A DNA stretch of 64,000 nt from Aquicella siphonis. GTDB taxonomy: Bacteria > Pseudomonadota > Gammaproteobacteria > DSM-16500. Numbering within the stretch: the stretch's first letter is position 1; the number at the start of each line of letters is the position of its first letter. Below the pieces are notes generated by a model. That model saw only the letters and a list, made by a program, of their open reading frames with translations. It ran no database searches and was not told the DNA's origin. The position numbers and the translations under genes were made by a program. The DNA is taken from the NCBI RefSeq assembly GCF_902459485.1, contig NZ_LR699119.1, positions 1,798,001-1,862,000 on the forward strand, given 5' to 3'. Below, in pieces: positions 15,051 to 23,886 of the stretch.

Positions 15051-17099
15051 TTACTCCTTATGTTGTATTTCCCAATAAACATTACTACCTATCTTACCTA
15101 AGCTGCGGCATTCGATTCCCATATAGCGCAACGCTGGAGCTATGCGACGTAATGTGTCTGCGAACCCCTTTGCTGAGCGAGGCCAGCTATCAGTGTTAGT
15201 AGGCTTTTTCCTTTCTATTTGTGAGAAAAGTTCTTTAACTGGCAGTTTTGTTGTACGTCGATTATTGTCATCAAACCATTCAATTAATGCGGAAGCGACC
15301 GGGCTCGCATCTATGGTTCGTGCAATGGTTTCTTGGCGGCTTGAATTAAACTGAGCTAAAAAATCACTACCAGTCTTCCCCATGGTTTCTGCGACCGCCA
15401 TTCCAAGTTTTGCAAATTCAGCTAATCGTGGTCGATCGGCCGCTGGAAGCACAATACTTTTCAAGCGTGATAGCGAATCGGAAAAAATGGTTAATAACGC
15501 ACCCAGTAGATTTGCATGGTTTGGTTCATATTGATTCCACAGATCGGTTATTTCAGTTCTGTTTGTAATCAGCGGTGTTTCAATAGAGATTGTCCTATCG
15601 ATGAGGTCTTGTGCCGTCACAGCAGCACTTATTCCGTTTAACACGACAGGACGCTTTACTAAGATTACGCATTCATCAGCATCACTATATAGCTTTCTTT
15701 TCGCGAAGCCACCACCAGTCGCCAAGACACAGAGCGCATCTTGAACCTGTGGTGAGAGGTGGCTTATGTTTTCATAGCTCACGATCCAATTAACACCAGC
15801 ACTAACAAAAATGTCTTCTATCGTCTTAGGTGCTGCACGTAGGTCGCAACTATTAGGATCAATCAATCGTCGTAACATTTTTTGTGTTGTGCTTTTCGCA
15901 CTTCCTTGTTCACCTATAAGTTCCAGCACAGGGAATGGTGTTTCAGGGCGCAAGCAATCAATTAACCAAGTTATGATTAGTAATCTGTCGTTTTCTGGTA
16001 TATTCACTAATTCCCATAATAATTTGATATCACCATTTTTCATTGGTTCTGGTAGTGGGTGTAGTGTTTCAGGTCTTAGAAAGCAAATAGGCGGCTTATC
16101 TATAATTTCCCACCCATTTGATGTGATGCAAACAGCACGGCTTTGACCTGCCTCACCTAGATCGAGATAGTATTTGTTATCATGATGCGCTGCTCGGATG
16201 TATACCTCGCAACACTCACCACGATATCTTGCTAACCCACTTAAAGTATTCAAGGCTTCACGTATTGACTGCTCTCTAGGCGAGTTTCCTGAAAATTCAT
16301 AAAAGTTTGCAATCAACCAGTCTTTAAACTGCCTGCCGTCAAGTCGTCTAGTTTCACCTGTGGCGATGTCTTGAGCGTATACAGCAGCGTTCTTGTCGTG
16401 AAATAGTTTTACCCGTGTTCTAGTAAAATCAACAAGAGCCGTTGTTTGGGATTTATCACCTGACGTTTCTTCAATGTCATCATCATGATTTTCTATGGAA
16501 ATCATTGGAAGCTTGTAAATATCGTCAAGTGTTGTAGCAGGGTTTGATGCATGCCAATCAACAACATCTCCTTTTTCTGGCAAGTGCAAAGATTCAATAT
16601 TAATCACTTTTATGTCACAATTTAATGGAAGTAATTTTTTAATTAATGAATCTTTAAACGATTTACCTGAGGCATCATTGTCAGGCCAGATGATAATGGA
16701 ACGCCCAGCTAATGGCTGCAAATCTGCTTTATCGACAGAGTTTGCGCCGCCTGTAGTAGTTGATAGTGCGCCGAGTCTCCCCAGACGATCAACGCACCAT
16801 TCTCCTTCAGGTATAATTACTGGGCTTTTTTCTTGTGATAATAATTTATCTAAATTGTATAGTGGCTTTCCATTAGGACAGTTTGGTTCTTCAAGCATAT
16901 AGCCTCTCTCTGTGTCATATCGCATAGGTCGTATCCATTTTTCACCAGTAGCTGGATTTTTTAATCGGATTCGCCAGTACAAGATGTTGCCCTGGCTATC
17001 CCGATACTCGTGAAGAGCTTCTGGTTGAAACCCCTTTTTTATAGCTTGTTGACTAAGACGGCGTGCCGCCTCCTTTGCCGATTCAGTTATTCTTTCCAT
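15051..17099 (-). CDS. Toprim-domain primase-helicase of the element (P4 alpha-like)
   Basis: 682 residues. The Toprim-like region, about 90-165, has the acidic pattern VIIPEGEWCVDRLG then IIIWPDNDASGKSF, as in bacterial primases and phage primase-helicases. A C-terminal P-loop ATPase has LELIGEQGSAKSTT (Walker A, about 385) and downstream helicase-like segments. Its start has GGAGG upstream and lies 2 bp after the CHC2 zinc-finger gene, so primase is split into two polypeptides that probably act together. The role inferred is autonomous replication of the excised element. Confidence 0.8.
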   Translation of the reverse strand: MERITESAKEAARRLSQQAIKKGFQPEALHEYRDSQGNILYWRIRLKNPATGEKWIRPMRYDTERGYMLEEPNCPNGKPLYNLDKLLSQEKSPVIIPEGEWCVDRLGRLGALSTTTGGANSVDKADLQPLAGRSIIIWPDNDASGKSFKDSLIKKLLPLNCDIKVINIESLHLPEKGDVVDWHASNPATTLDDIYKLPMISIENHDDDIEETSGDKSQTTALVDFTRTRVKLFHDKNAAVYAQDIATGETRRLDGRQFKDWLIANFYEFSGNSPREQSIREALNTLSGLARYRGECCEVYIRAAHHDNKYYLDLGEAGQSRAVCITSNGWEIIDKPPICFLRPETLHPLPEPMKNGDIKLLWELVNIPENDRLLIITWLIDCLRPETPFPVLELIGEQGSAKSTTQKMLRRLIDPNSCDLRAAPKTIEDIFVSAGVNWIVSYENISHLSPQVQDALCVLATGGGFAKRKLYSDADECVILVKRPVVLNGISAAVTAQDLIDRTISIETPLITNRTEITDLWNQYEPNHANLLGALLTIFSDSLSRLKSIVLPAADRPRLAEFAKLGMAVAETMGKTGSDFLAQFNSSRQETIARTIDASPVASALIEWFDDNNRRTTKLPVKELFSQIERKKPTNTDSWPRSAKGFADTLRRIAPALRYMGIECRSLGKIGSNVYWEIQHKE

Positions 17100-17101
17100 G
17101 A

Positions 17102-17401
17102 TTATTCCTCCAATGCGCCGAGTGCGCGTGCCGCACTCATGAAATTTAATTTGTGAAGCTGCATGTGAAATGCCAACACATCACCGCCATGAGCACCGCA
17201 AGCCATGCAGCGAAATCCGCCAGAATCTAGCCTTAATCTAAGGCTAGGATTCTTATCTTCATGAAATGGACAGATAGCTGATTTCCACTCGCCACCCCCA
17301 GTGAGTTTTAATCCTTGGTTGCGGTAATACTCGCCTGGCCGTGGTAAGAGATTGCGGTTGAATGTTGATTTGTATTTTTTGCAATTAGAATTGAATTTCA
17401 T
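17102..17401 (-). CDS. CHC2 zinc-finger protein, primase DNA-binding module
   Basis: 99 residues. The CHC2 zinc-binding pattern is complete: ICPFHEDKNPSLRL followed by FRCMACGAHGGDVLAF (Cys, His, Cys, Cys). In DnaG and phage primases this module reads template DNA. Here it is a separate gene that ends 2 bp before the Toprim/helicase gene, so the two are almost certainly co-translated. No catalytic part of its own. Confidence 0.8.
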   Translation of the reverse strand: MKFNSNCKKYKSTFNRNLLPRPGEYYRNQGLKLTGGGEWKSAICPFHEDKNPSLRLRLDSGGFRCMACGAHGGDVLAFHMQLHKLNFMSAARALGALEE

Positions 17402-17412
17402 GCCCGCTCTCC

Positions 17413-17655
17413 CTATATGGCCAATTGTCTGGATGCTTCGAGTTTTTCGACTAGCGCACGTATTTCTTCGTTTGATTTGCCAGCAATGCGTGCCGCATTG
17501 AGTGCGGCTACTTCATTAGCAGGCCAACCGACAGAACGAGCGCCAAGCTTGACGGGCTTTGTCCATAGTCGTTGGTCAATGCGTAGGTAAATTGTGCTTC
17601 GGGAATAACCGGAATCGGCTTTTACTGCTGGAAGTCGTAAGATTGGTGTAACCAT
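17413..17655 (-). CDS. AlpA-family excisionase/regulator
   Basis: 80 residues from the ATG at 17655, chosen because TAGGAGG stands 7 bp upstream; the longer frame has no such site. LRLPAVKADSGYSRSTIYLRIDQRLWTKPVKLGARSVGWPANEV (split here by its helices) is the MerR-like winged-helix pattern of AlpA proteins: 'helix-turn-helix recognises, wing, then GWP.xEV'. AlpA-type proteins control excision and replication genes of P4-like elements. It precedes the CHC2 and primase-helicase genes. Confidence 0.8.
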   Translation of the reverse strand: MVTPILRLPAVKADSGYSRSTIYLRIDQRLWTKPVKLGARSVGWPANEVAALNAARIAGKSNEEIRALVEKLEASRQLAI

Positions 17656-17797
17656 GTTAATGCCTCCTAAGGCGTTATTGAACACAGTTACCAATTGAGA
17701 ACTACGAAGGGCACTTCCGTGCAATCTTCACACCAAAATATAGTTTAATGTGTTGAAAATTATAGAGAATTGTAAAATAGCCATGAAGACGTTAAAT

Positions 17798-18541
17798 TCA
17801 GGATTTATTATTTTTTTCTAATAATTGATGAATTCGTCTAGGAGTTATACCTTCTTCCTTTGCAACGATTTGTATAGGATTTTTGTGGCCTTGATTTGCT
17901 AGAGCATTTACACGTTTTTGAATTCGTTTTCGTCTCTGTGTTATAGATTCAACGAATCCTGCTGATGTAGCAGGCTTATTAACTGCCCGCATAATTTTCG
18001 TTTTATCGATTTTGAATGACCCATTGGCGAACGAAATCAACTCAATAAGCGAGAATTGCTTTCCAGTTGATTGAATAAGGAGCTTGATGTCGTCGGTTAA
18101 TGTTAGATAGCTTGAATGTTGCGATCCCCGCATTATGCCAATTTCCCAACCAGTAGGGTTTAATGAATTAATCGGTACAGGTAGATCAAGCAATTTAGCA
18201 ATTAGTTTAGCGAGCAGATATCCTGATGCTTGCCACTGGTCAATTTGATCTAGTGATATTGGAACGCGATTAATGCCACTTTCTTTATCGCAAACAATAA
18301 ATGCTGTTGTTATGTTTGATTGATTGGTAAGAGTATTCACCGGCATCATGCATGATCGTTCGCATCCAGGGCAAATTGCACTTTTTGCTGAAGATGCTTT
18401 TTCTAATATGCGATGGGATTTTATAGCCATTACTAGATCAGATGGCCATTGGTTTATTTCTAGCGTGTTAATAAAAGCCGCCGCGCCTTTACTTGCAGCT
18501 ATACGTTCAAACAGATCAATTAACACCATATCGGTTGTCAT
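17798..18541 (-). CDS. Unrecognised element protein with Cys4-type knuckle and C-terminal HTH
   Basis: 247 residues. Its start overlaps the stop of the upstream gene by ATGA (18538-18541), so the two are translationally coupled. CPGCERSC at about 59-66 looks like a single zinc knuckle. The C-terminus (RRKRIQKRVNALANQG, then IVAKEEGITPRRIHQLLEKN) looks like a basic helix followed by a helix-turn-helix. The middle is without recognised motifs. Likely a DNA-binding partner of the 408-residue protein. No function is assigned. Confidence 0.55.
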   Translation of the reverse strand: MTTDMVLIDLFERIAASKGAAAFINTLEINQWPSDLVMAIKSHRILEKASSAKSAICPGCERSCMMPVNTLTNQSNITTAFIVCDKESGINRVPISLDQIDQWQASGYLLAKLIAKLLDLPVPINSLNPTGWEIGIMRGSQHSSYLTLTDDIKLLIQSTGKQFSLIELISFANGSFKIDKTKIMRAVNKPATSAGFVESITQRRKRIQKRVNALANQGHKNPIQIVAKEEGITPRRIHQLLEKNNKS

Positions 18542-19764
18542 ACTACTTCAACCGTTTCAAACACTTCGCCTTGGTTTGCTGCGTCCTTTGGTTCAATCCC
18601 AGAAGCTTCTAGCATTGCGCGTAGCTTTATACCAACATTGTCATATTTTAGTGAGCATGAGTTAGGGTAAGTTAAGCTAAAGGATATATTTTTGAGTGGT
18701 TTTTCTTTATCGATGAGAACAGATGCGGTGAATTCAACCCGGCTGACATAGTAACGTTGCAGCGGAAAAGCTTTATTGGCTTGTTCAAGAATGTTATGTA
18801 TTGCATGTTGATCCTCAAATGGATCAACTTCGTAAGTTAAGCGTTCTCCTTTTTTAATCCGAGAGGACAGTCTGATTTTTTTTATAACGACATTACTGAT
18901 TCCGCTATCAATAGGATATACAAAGCCGAAGTTTCTATTACTCAGCGGATTTAAGTCATAAACGCGGTTGTCTTTCAAATCAGGAGGCAATTTGTCCATT
19001 TTAAGAATGGCTATTGCAAACATTTCCTGCAGTTGTTCGCTTGCTTTATTTGAGCCGCGAAAATTCAAATCCAAAGTTCCATGTTTTTGTGAATAGATAA
19101 AAACAATTTCAAATGCTGGATTATGCGGCCTGCGACCAAATTCGCCATCAACCCATTCGATGCTGTGTTGTGAGTAATCTTCGGGGTATGCAAAGAAATA
19201 ATCTAGTTCGCCACGACGATAAATTTCGACGATACAATTCTTACCACGACCTTCTGTTTGATGAAAGTATTTCCGTATCATATTTGCCAGTTGCTCTATA
19301 CATTCTCTGTTAAAAGCAGCTGGTTTGTTACCCATATTCTTACGTTTACGCCAATAATAGCTTAATGTATCAGCGTGGTAGAACCGTGTAGCACCTTTCC
19401 AGCATTCTGGATAATCAAGAAATGCTGTAATCGCACGGTCGTAATGGTTGGGAAGGTCAGACAGAGTCGCAATAAAGAATTCTAATTTTTCAGGTTCGGT
19501 TTCCATCTGCCATTTGGCTTCATCGACGATCGCAATAAATCCTTTCTCGCACCCGAGCTCAAAAATTTCTTGTAAGATTGCGTCCATTTCATTTCGTTGC
19601 TTTTCTGGAAGATCAAGCCATGCCTGTAACAGCTCATCGGGCTTGGATTCCTTCATGCTTTTAAAATCTAGTTCGTTAAATAAAGAGTGTGTATGAAAAA
19701 AGCGTTCCAGCAAGTTATTAGATGTTTGTCGAAAAAATTCCCGTACTGAGTAGTGTCGAGCCAT
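18538..19764 (-). CDS. Unrecognised 408-residue element protein, first of a coupled pair
   Basis: 408 residues, start with AAGGAT upstream. The N-terminal 130 residues are helical and acidic (MARHYSVREFFRQTSNNLLERFF). The rest is mixed alpha/beta, with paired aromatic patches such as RRGELDYFFAYPEDYSQHS and QRYYVSRVEFTASVLI. No Walker, nuclease or protease motif could be identified. It is the first gene of a coupled pair and is divergent from the RHH-led restriction operon. Position next to restriction genes makes a defence or regulatory role possible, but this is only context. Confidence 0.5.
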   Translation of the reverse strand: MARHYSVREFFRQTSNNLLERFFHTHSLFNELDFKSMKESKPDELLQAWLDLPEKQRNEMDAILQEIFELGCEKGFIAIVDEAKWQMETEPEKLEFFIATLSDLPNHYDRAITAFLDYPECWKGATRFYHADTLSYYWRKRKNMGNKPAAFNRECIEQLANMIRKYFHQTEGRGKNCIVEIYRRGELDYFFAYPEDYSQHSIEWVDGEFGRRPHNPAFEIVFIYSQKHGTLDLNFRGSNKASEQLQEMFAIAILKMDKLPPDLKDNRVYDLNPLSNRNFGFVYPIDSGISNVVIKKIRLSSRIKKGERLTYEVDPFEDQHAIHNILEQANKAFPLQRYYVSRVEFTASVLIDKEKPLKNISFSLTYPNSCSLKYDNVGIKLRAMLEASGIEPKDAANQGEVFETVEVV

Positions 19765-19814
19765 ACGATCCTTCTTATGGGTAAGAGATTAAGGCTTGGA
19801 TTGTATAGGATTTT

Positions 19815-19834
19815 AATGTACATTGCAGTACATT
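19815..19834. promoter_or_regulatory. Candidate operator between the divergent element operons
   Basis: AATGTAC (19815-19821) and GTACATT (19828-19834) form an exact inverted repeat around ATTGCA. It lies 27 bp upstream of the RHH regulator gene and 51 bp upstream of the divergent 408-residue protein gene. Inverted repeats of this size are typical targets of ribbon-helix-helix repressors, so autoregulation of both directions is inferred. Confidence 0.5.
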
Positions 19835-19860
19835 CGCAGTATTTTAATGGTGTATAAAAA

Positions 19861-20070
19861 ATGTCCAATAGTAAAACCGCTACCCTAACTTTTCGCATTA
19901 TGCCGCAGCTTAAAAAGGCTCTATGTGAGGCTGCAGACCGTGAACACCGTTCCATAGCAAATATGGTGGAAGTTTTGATACGTGATTATTGCGTAAAAAA
20001 TGGAATTGATATTTGTGAGCAAGAAGAGCGAATGAATGCCGCAACTGATGAAATCGAAGGGATTAAATAA
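19861..20070 (+). CDS. Ribbon-helix-helix DNA-binding protein heading the restriction operon
   Basis: 69 residues. [35 protein letters not shown] (read as strand, helix, helix) is the ribbon-helix-helix fold of Arc/CopG repressors and many antitoxins. Its stop TAA shares the final A with the ATG of hsdM (20070), so it is translationally coupled to the methylase. It probably times expression of the restriction genes after entry into a new host, as C-proteins do in other systems (inference). No toxin gene of the usual size is next to it. Confidence 0.7.
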   Translation: MSNSKTATLTFRIMPQLKKALCEAADREHRSIANMVEVLIRDYCVKNGIDICEQEERMNAATDEIEGIK

Positions 20071-21632
20071 TGGCAAAGAAAGACAAAAAGCAAAATGGTG
20101 CAAATCTCGGCTTCGAGGCCGAATTATTCAAAGCCGCGGATAAACTGCGCGGAAATATGGAGCCTTCCGATTATAAGCATGTTGCTCTTGGGCTTATTTT
20201 TTTAAAGTATATTTCTGATGCTTTTGAAGCAAAATACACCGCGTTACTCGCTGAAGATTCTCAAACAGCAGAAGATAGAGATGAATATCTAGCAGATAAC
20301 GTCTTTTGGGTGCCAAAAGAAGCGCGCTGGTCTTACTTGCAAGCAAATGCAAAGCAACCAACTATCGGTACGATGATTGATGAAGCGATGCGCGCAATAG
20401 AGAAAGATAACGAATCGTTAAAAGGTGTATTGCCAAAAGATTACGCGAGACCTGCATTAAATAAAGTAATGCTCGGTGAATTGATCGATCTCATTTCAGG
20501 TATCACTTTGAATGAAACAGGCGAAAAATCTACTGACGTATTAGGCCGCGTTTACGAATATTTTCTTGGTCAATTTGCCGGTGCAGAAGGTAAACGTGGG
20601 GGTGAATTCTATACGCCACGTTCAGTCGTGCGAGTGCTTGTCGAAATGTTAGAGCCATATACAGGACGTGTATACGATCCTTGTTGCGGTTCGGGTGGTA
20701 TGTTTGTGCAGTCTGAAAAGTTTGTGCAAGAACATGGTGGGCGAATTGGTGATATTGCAATCTATGGTCAAGAATCAAATTATACGACATGGCGATTAGC
20801 CAAGATGAATTTGGCAGTTCGCGGTATTGATTCTGATATTCGCTGGAACAATGAAGGTAGCTTTCACAAGGATGAGCTGCGGGATTTAAAGGCTGATCAT
20901 GTTCTTGCAAATCCTCCTTTCAACGTATCGGATTGGGGCGGTGAGCGACTGCGTGATGATGTACGCTGGAAACATGGCGTGCCACCTGTAGGTAATGCCA
21001 ACTATGCTTGGCTTCAGCATATTGTTCATCACTTAGCGCCTTTCGGTACAGCGGGCGTTGTATTGGCAAATGGTTCTATGTCTTCGAATCAATCTGGCGA
21101 AGGTGAAATTCGTAAATCAATGATCGAAGCTGATGTGGTTGATTGCATGGTAGCGCTCCCAGGTCAGCTTTTTTATTCAACGCAAATTCCTGCTTGTCTT
21201 TGGTTTTTAGCGCGCGATAAATCAAATGGGCAGGCTGGCAAAGAGCATCTGCGTGATAGACGAGGCTTGGTATTATTTATTGATGCACGGAAATTGGGGG
21301 TGATGGTTGATCGTACCCGTCGTGAGTTAACTGATGAAGATGTGAAAAAAATTGCAAATACCTATCATGCATGGCGTGGAGAGAAAAATGCTGGTGAGTA
21401 TGCGGATTTAGCTGGATTCTGCAAATCAGCAACGAAGGAAGAAATTCAAAAGCAAGGTTATGTGCTCACACCCGGACGATATGTTGGAGCTCAAGAACAA
21501 GAAGATGATGGCGAACCATTTGAAGAAAAAATGAAACGTTTAGTTTCTGAATGGAAAGCTCAACAAAAAGAAGCGTCAAGATTGGATGCGCTGATTACTG
21601 CCAATTTAAAGGGGCTTGGTTATGACCTCTAA
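20070..21632 (+). CDS. hsdM: Type I restriction-modification methyltransferase subunit HsdM
   Basis: 520 residues, the usual HsdM length. It has the N-terminal helical HsdM_N domain ([35 protein letters not shown]) and the N6-adenine methylase core, with SAM motif [13 protein letters not shown] (about 208) and catalytic motif IV ANPPF (about 282). With HsdS it methylates adenine in a bipartite site and protects it from HsdR. It is preceded by AAGGGA and overlaps the RHH gene by one base; the next gene starts inside its 3' end. Confidence 0.92.
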   Translation: MAKKDKKQNGANLGFEAELFKAADKLRGNMEPSDYKHVALGLIFLKYISDAFEAKYTALLAEDSQTAEDRDEYLADNVFWVPKEARWSYLQANAKQPTIGTMIDEAMRAIEKDNESLKGVLPKDYARPALNKVMLGELIDLISGITLNETGEKSTDVLGRVYEYFLGQFAGAEGKRGGEFYTPRSVVRVLVEMLEPYTGRVYDPCCGSGGMFVQSEKFVQEHGGRIGDIAIYGQESNYTTWRLAKMNLAVRGIDSDIRWNNEGSFHKDELRDLKADHVLANPPFNVSDWGGERLRDDVRWKHGVPPVGNANYAWLQHIVHHLAPFGTAGVVLANGSMSSNQSGEGEIRKSMIEADVVDCMVALPGQLFYSTQIPACLWFLARDKSNGQAGKEHLRDRRGLVLFIDARKLGVMVDRTRRELTDEDVKKIANTYHAWRGEKNAGEYADLAGFCKSATKEEIQKQGYVLTPGRYVGAQEQEDDGEPFEEKMKRLVSEWKAQQKEASRLDALITANLKGLGYDL

Positions 21633-22632
21633 AAAAACATTACAATCAGAGCAGCAATTTTTTGCAGATATTCGTGATTTGCTTCATGCGGGGCGGGAAA
21701 CAGCCTATCGTTCAGTGAATACGATCATGGTTAAAACGTATTGGCAAATCGGCAAGCGGATTGTTGAAGAAGAGCAGAATGGCAAGGCACGTGCAGACTA
21801 TGGCGATTACTTGATGGTAAATTTATCTCGGTATCTAACTGATTGTTTTGGAAGAGGATTCTCGGTTGCCAATCTCAAGAATATAAGACAATTTTATCAG
21901 ACATTTCCTGCGTTTAATGAATTGGCTACGCAGTGCGTAGCTAATTTAGGGTGGACTCATTTACGTCTTATTATGCGCTTAGATAATGAAAAAGAACGCC
22001 ATTATTATCTTCAAGAAGCAAGCTCGCAAAATTGGAGTTCACGTCTTTTAGAGCGCAATATCAAAAGTGGATATTATCGACGTTTGCTTTCTTCTCAAGA
22101 TAAGGAAGTAGAAAAATCAGAAGATGCTTGCTCATTCATTAAAGATCCTTACGTTTTAGAATTTTTGGATGTACCGGATGATTTAACGGGTAAAGAATCT
22201 TTTTTGGAATCCAGCATTATTGATCATTTGCAAAAATTTCTGCTGGAGCTTGGGAAAGGTTTTTCCTTTGTTGCAAGACAAATGCGTGTGAGCACAGAGA
22301 CCTCACATTTTTATGTTGATCTGGTGTTTTATAATTATCTTCTAAAATGTTTTGTGATTATTGATCTAAAAACTGAAAAATTAACGCATCAAGACGTTGG
22401 GCAAATGGATATGTATGTACGCATGTTCGATGAATTGAAGCGTGGAGAAGACGACAACCCCACACTAGGAATTATTCTCTGCGCGGATAAAGATGAAACG
22501 ATGGTTAAGTATTCCGTGTTGAAAGAGAGTAAGCAATTGTTTGCCTCTAAATATAAAACGGTTCTACCGACAGAGAAGGAATTAATCAGATTTATTGAGC
22601 GGGAGAATCGGGAGACTGAATATGGCGAGTAA
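21622..22632 (+). CDS. DUF1016 (YhcG-type) PD-(D/E)XK nuclease-like protein
   Basis: 336 residues from the ATG at 21622, which overlaps the hsdM stop and has GGGG upstream. The N-terminal domain ([36 protein letters not shown]) and C-terminal domain ([37 protein letters not shown]) are diagnostic of DUF1016. The second contains the D...DLK pair of a PD-(D/E)XK fold. Such proteins are often inserted between hsdM and hsdS. Whether it cuts DNA on its own or tunes the complex is not established. Confidence 0.8.
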   Translation: MTSKKTLQSEQQFFADIRDLLHAGRETAYRSVNTIMVKTYWQIGKRIVEEEQNGKARADYGDYLMVNLSRYLTDCFGRGFSVANLKNIRQFYQTFPAFNELATQCVANLGWTHLRLIMRLDNEKERHYYLQEASSQNWSSRLLERNIKSGYYRRLLSSQDKEVEKSEDACSFIKDPYVLEFLDVPDDLTGKESFLESSIIDHLQKFLLELGKGFSFVARQMRVSTETSHFYVDLVFYNYLLKCFVIIDLKTEKLTHQDVGQMDMYVRMFDELKRGEDDNPTLGIILCADKDETMVKYSVLKESKQLFASKYKTVLPTEKELIRFIERENRETEYGE

Positions 22633-23149
22633 TTGGGAGGCTAAAACACTAAATGATATATGTGAAAAAATTACTGATGGTGCACATAATAGCCCACAAT
22701 CTGTAGTTAATGGGAAGCCCATGGCATCTGTTAAAGACTTAACTAGATTTGGAATTGATCTATCTGAGGCAAGATTGATTGCAATTGATGAATTTGAAAA
22801 ATTAGTTAATCAAGGGTGTCGCCCTGAAGTTGGTGATGTGCTAATTGCAAAAGATGGCAATAGTGCGCTTGACACAGTATGTAATGTTAAAAAACCACTG
22901 GATGCTGTTCTATTATCTTCTGTTGCAATTTTAAGGCCAAATAAAAAGTTGGTTGATTCAGATTTTCTCAAATATTATTTCTCATCAAACATCACAATCG
23001 AATATCTAAAAACTAATTTTATCTCTGGTGCTGCCATTCCAAGAGTGGTATTGAAAGATTTCAAAAAGGCTGAGATTAAATTACCTCCCTTAGGAGTGCA
23101 AAAAAAATATCTAGCATTCTTAATTCACTTGACGACAAAATCGAACTGA
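22622..23149 (+). CDS. hsdS: Type I specificity subunit HsdS, N-terminal half (frame lost at A8 tract)
   Basis: 175 residues carrying the first target-recognition domain (WEAKTLNDICEKITDGAHNSP to AEIKLPPLGVQKK). The frame is lost at the run of eight A (23100-23107) and stops at 23149. A one-base backward slip there gives KKISSILNSLDDKIEL and joins the second half exactly. In this form the product is a half-HsdS with one recognition domain and no central helices. Either it is a broken gene, a slippage-controlled switch, or a sequencing error in a homopolymer. Confidence 0.8.
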   Translation: MASNWEAKTLNDICEKITDGAHNSPQSVVNGKPMASVKDLTRFGIDLSEARLIAIDEFEKLVNQGCRPEVGDVLIAKDGNSALDTVCNVKKPLDAVLLSSVAILRPNKKLVDSDFLKYYFSSNITIEYLKTNFISGAAIPRVVLKDFKKAEIKLPPLGVQKKYLAFLIHLTTKSN

Positions 23150-23157
23150 ACCAAAAA

Positions 23158-23886
23158 ATGAATGAAACGCTGGATGCAATGGCGCAGGCTTTGTTTAAGT
23201 CACGGTTTGTGGATTTTGACGGTATTAAACCAGAAGATATGTGTAAATCGGAAATGGGGTTGATCCCAAAAGGGTGGGATTTTTTGCCATTAGCAGAAGT
23301 GACGAGCTATTTAAGTCGAGGTTTATCACCGAAATATACAGGGGGCGATGGAGTATTAGTTTTAAATCAGAGATGCATTCGTAATAACGTTGTTGACTTT
23401 ACAACAGCACGTAGACATGACCACGGTTTGAAAAAAATCATTGGACGTGAGCTCCAAATAGGTGACATTTTGGTAAATTCAACGGGGGTGGGAACACTTG
23501 GCCGTGTGGCTCAAATACTACATTTACCCGAAAGGACTATTGTTGATTCGCACGTTACAATAGTACGTGCAGCATCAAATATAACTTCGAATTATTTAGG
23601 TCTGAATTTGCTTCGTCGACAAGAAGAGATTGAAGCTTTGGGAGAGGGTTCTACTGGTCAAACAGAATTGAGTCGAGCTAATTTAGGGCAAGTTCGTATC
23701 CTGCTTCCACCTTTAGAAGTCATAAAGCAGTTTGACAAAAGCACTCAGCCACTACGAAACCGTTCCTCATCTATTTTGCTTGAGAATAATTCACTTGCGT
23801 CTATTCGCGATTTTCTTATTCCTAAGCTCATCTCTGGCCAACTCCAAATTGAAGACGCCGAGAAATTTCTGGAGTCACATATCTAA
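23158..23886 (+). CDS. hsdS: HsdS C-terminal half: central conserved helix and second recognition domain
   Basis: 242 residues starting within the central conserved helix ([25 protein letters not shown]), followed by the second target-recognition domain ([17 protein letters not shown] onward) and the distal conserved helix ([12 protein letters not shown]). The ATG has no Shine-Dalgarno site, so independent translation is doubtful. It should be the continuation of the preceding frame. Its stop overlaps the ATG of hsdR by one base. The DNA specificity cannot be read from sequence. Confidence 0.75.
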   Translation: MNETLDAMAQALFKSRFVDFDGIKPEDMCKSEMGLIPKGWDFLPLAEVTSYLSRGLSPKYTGGDGVLVLNQRCIRNNVVDFTTARRHDHGLKKIIGRELQIGDILVNSTGVGTLGRVAQILHLPERTIVDSHVTIVRAASNITSNYLGLNLLRRQEEIEALGEGSTGQTELSRANLGQVRILLPPLEVIKQFDKSTQPLRNRSSSILLENNSLASIRDFLIPKLISGQLQIEDAEKFLESHI

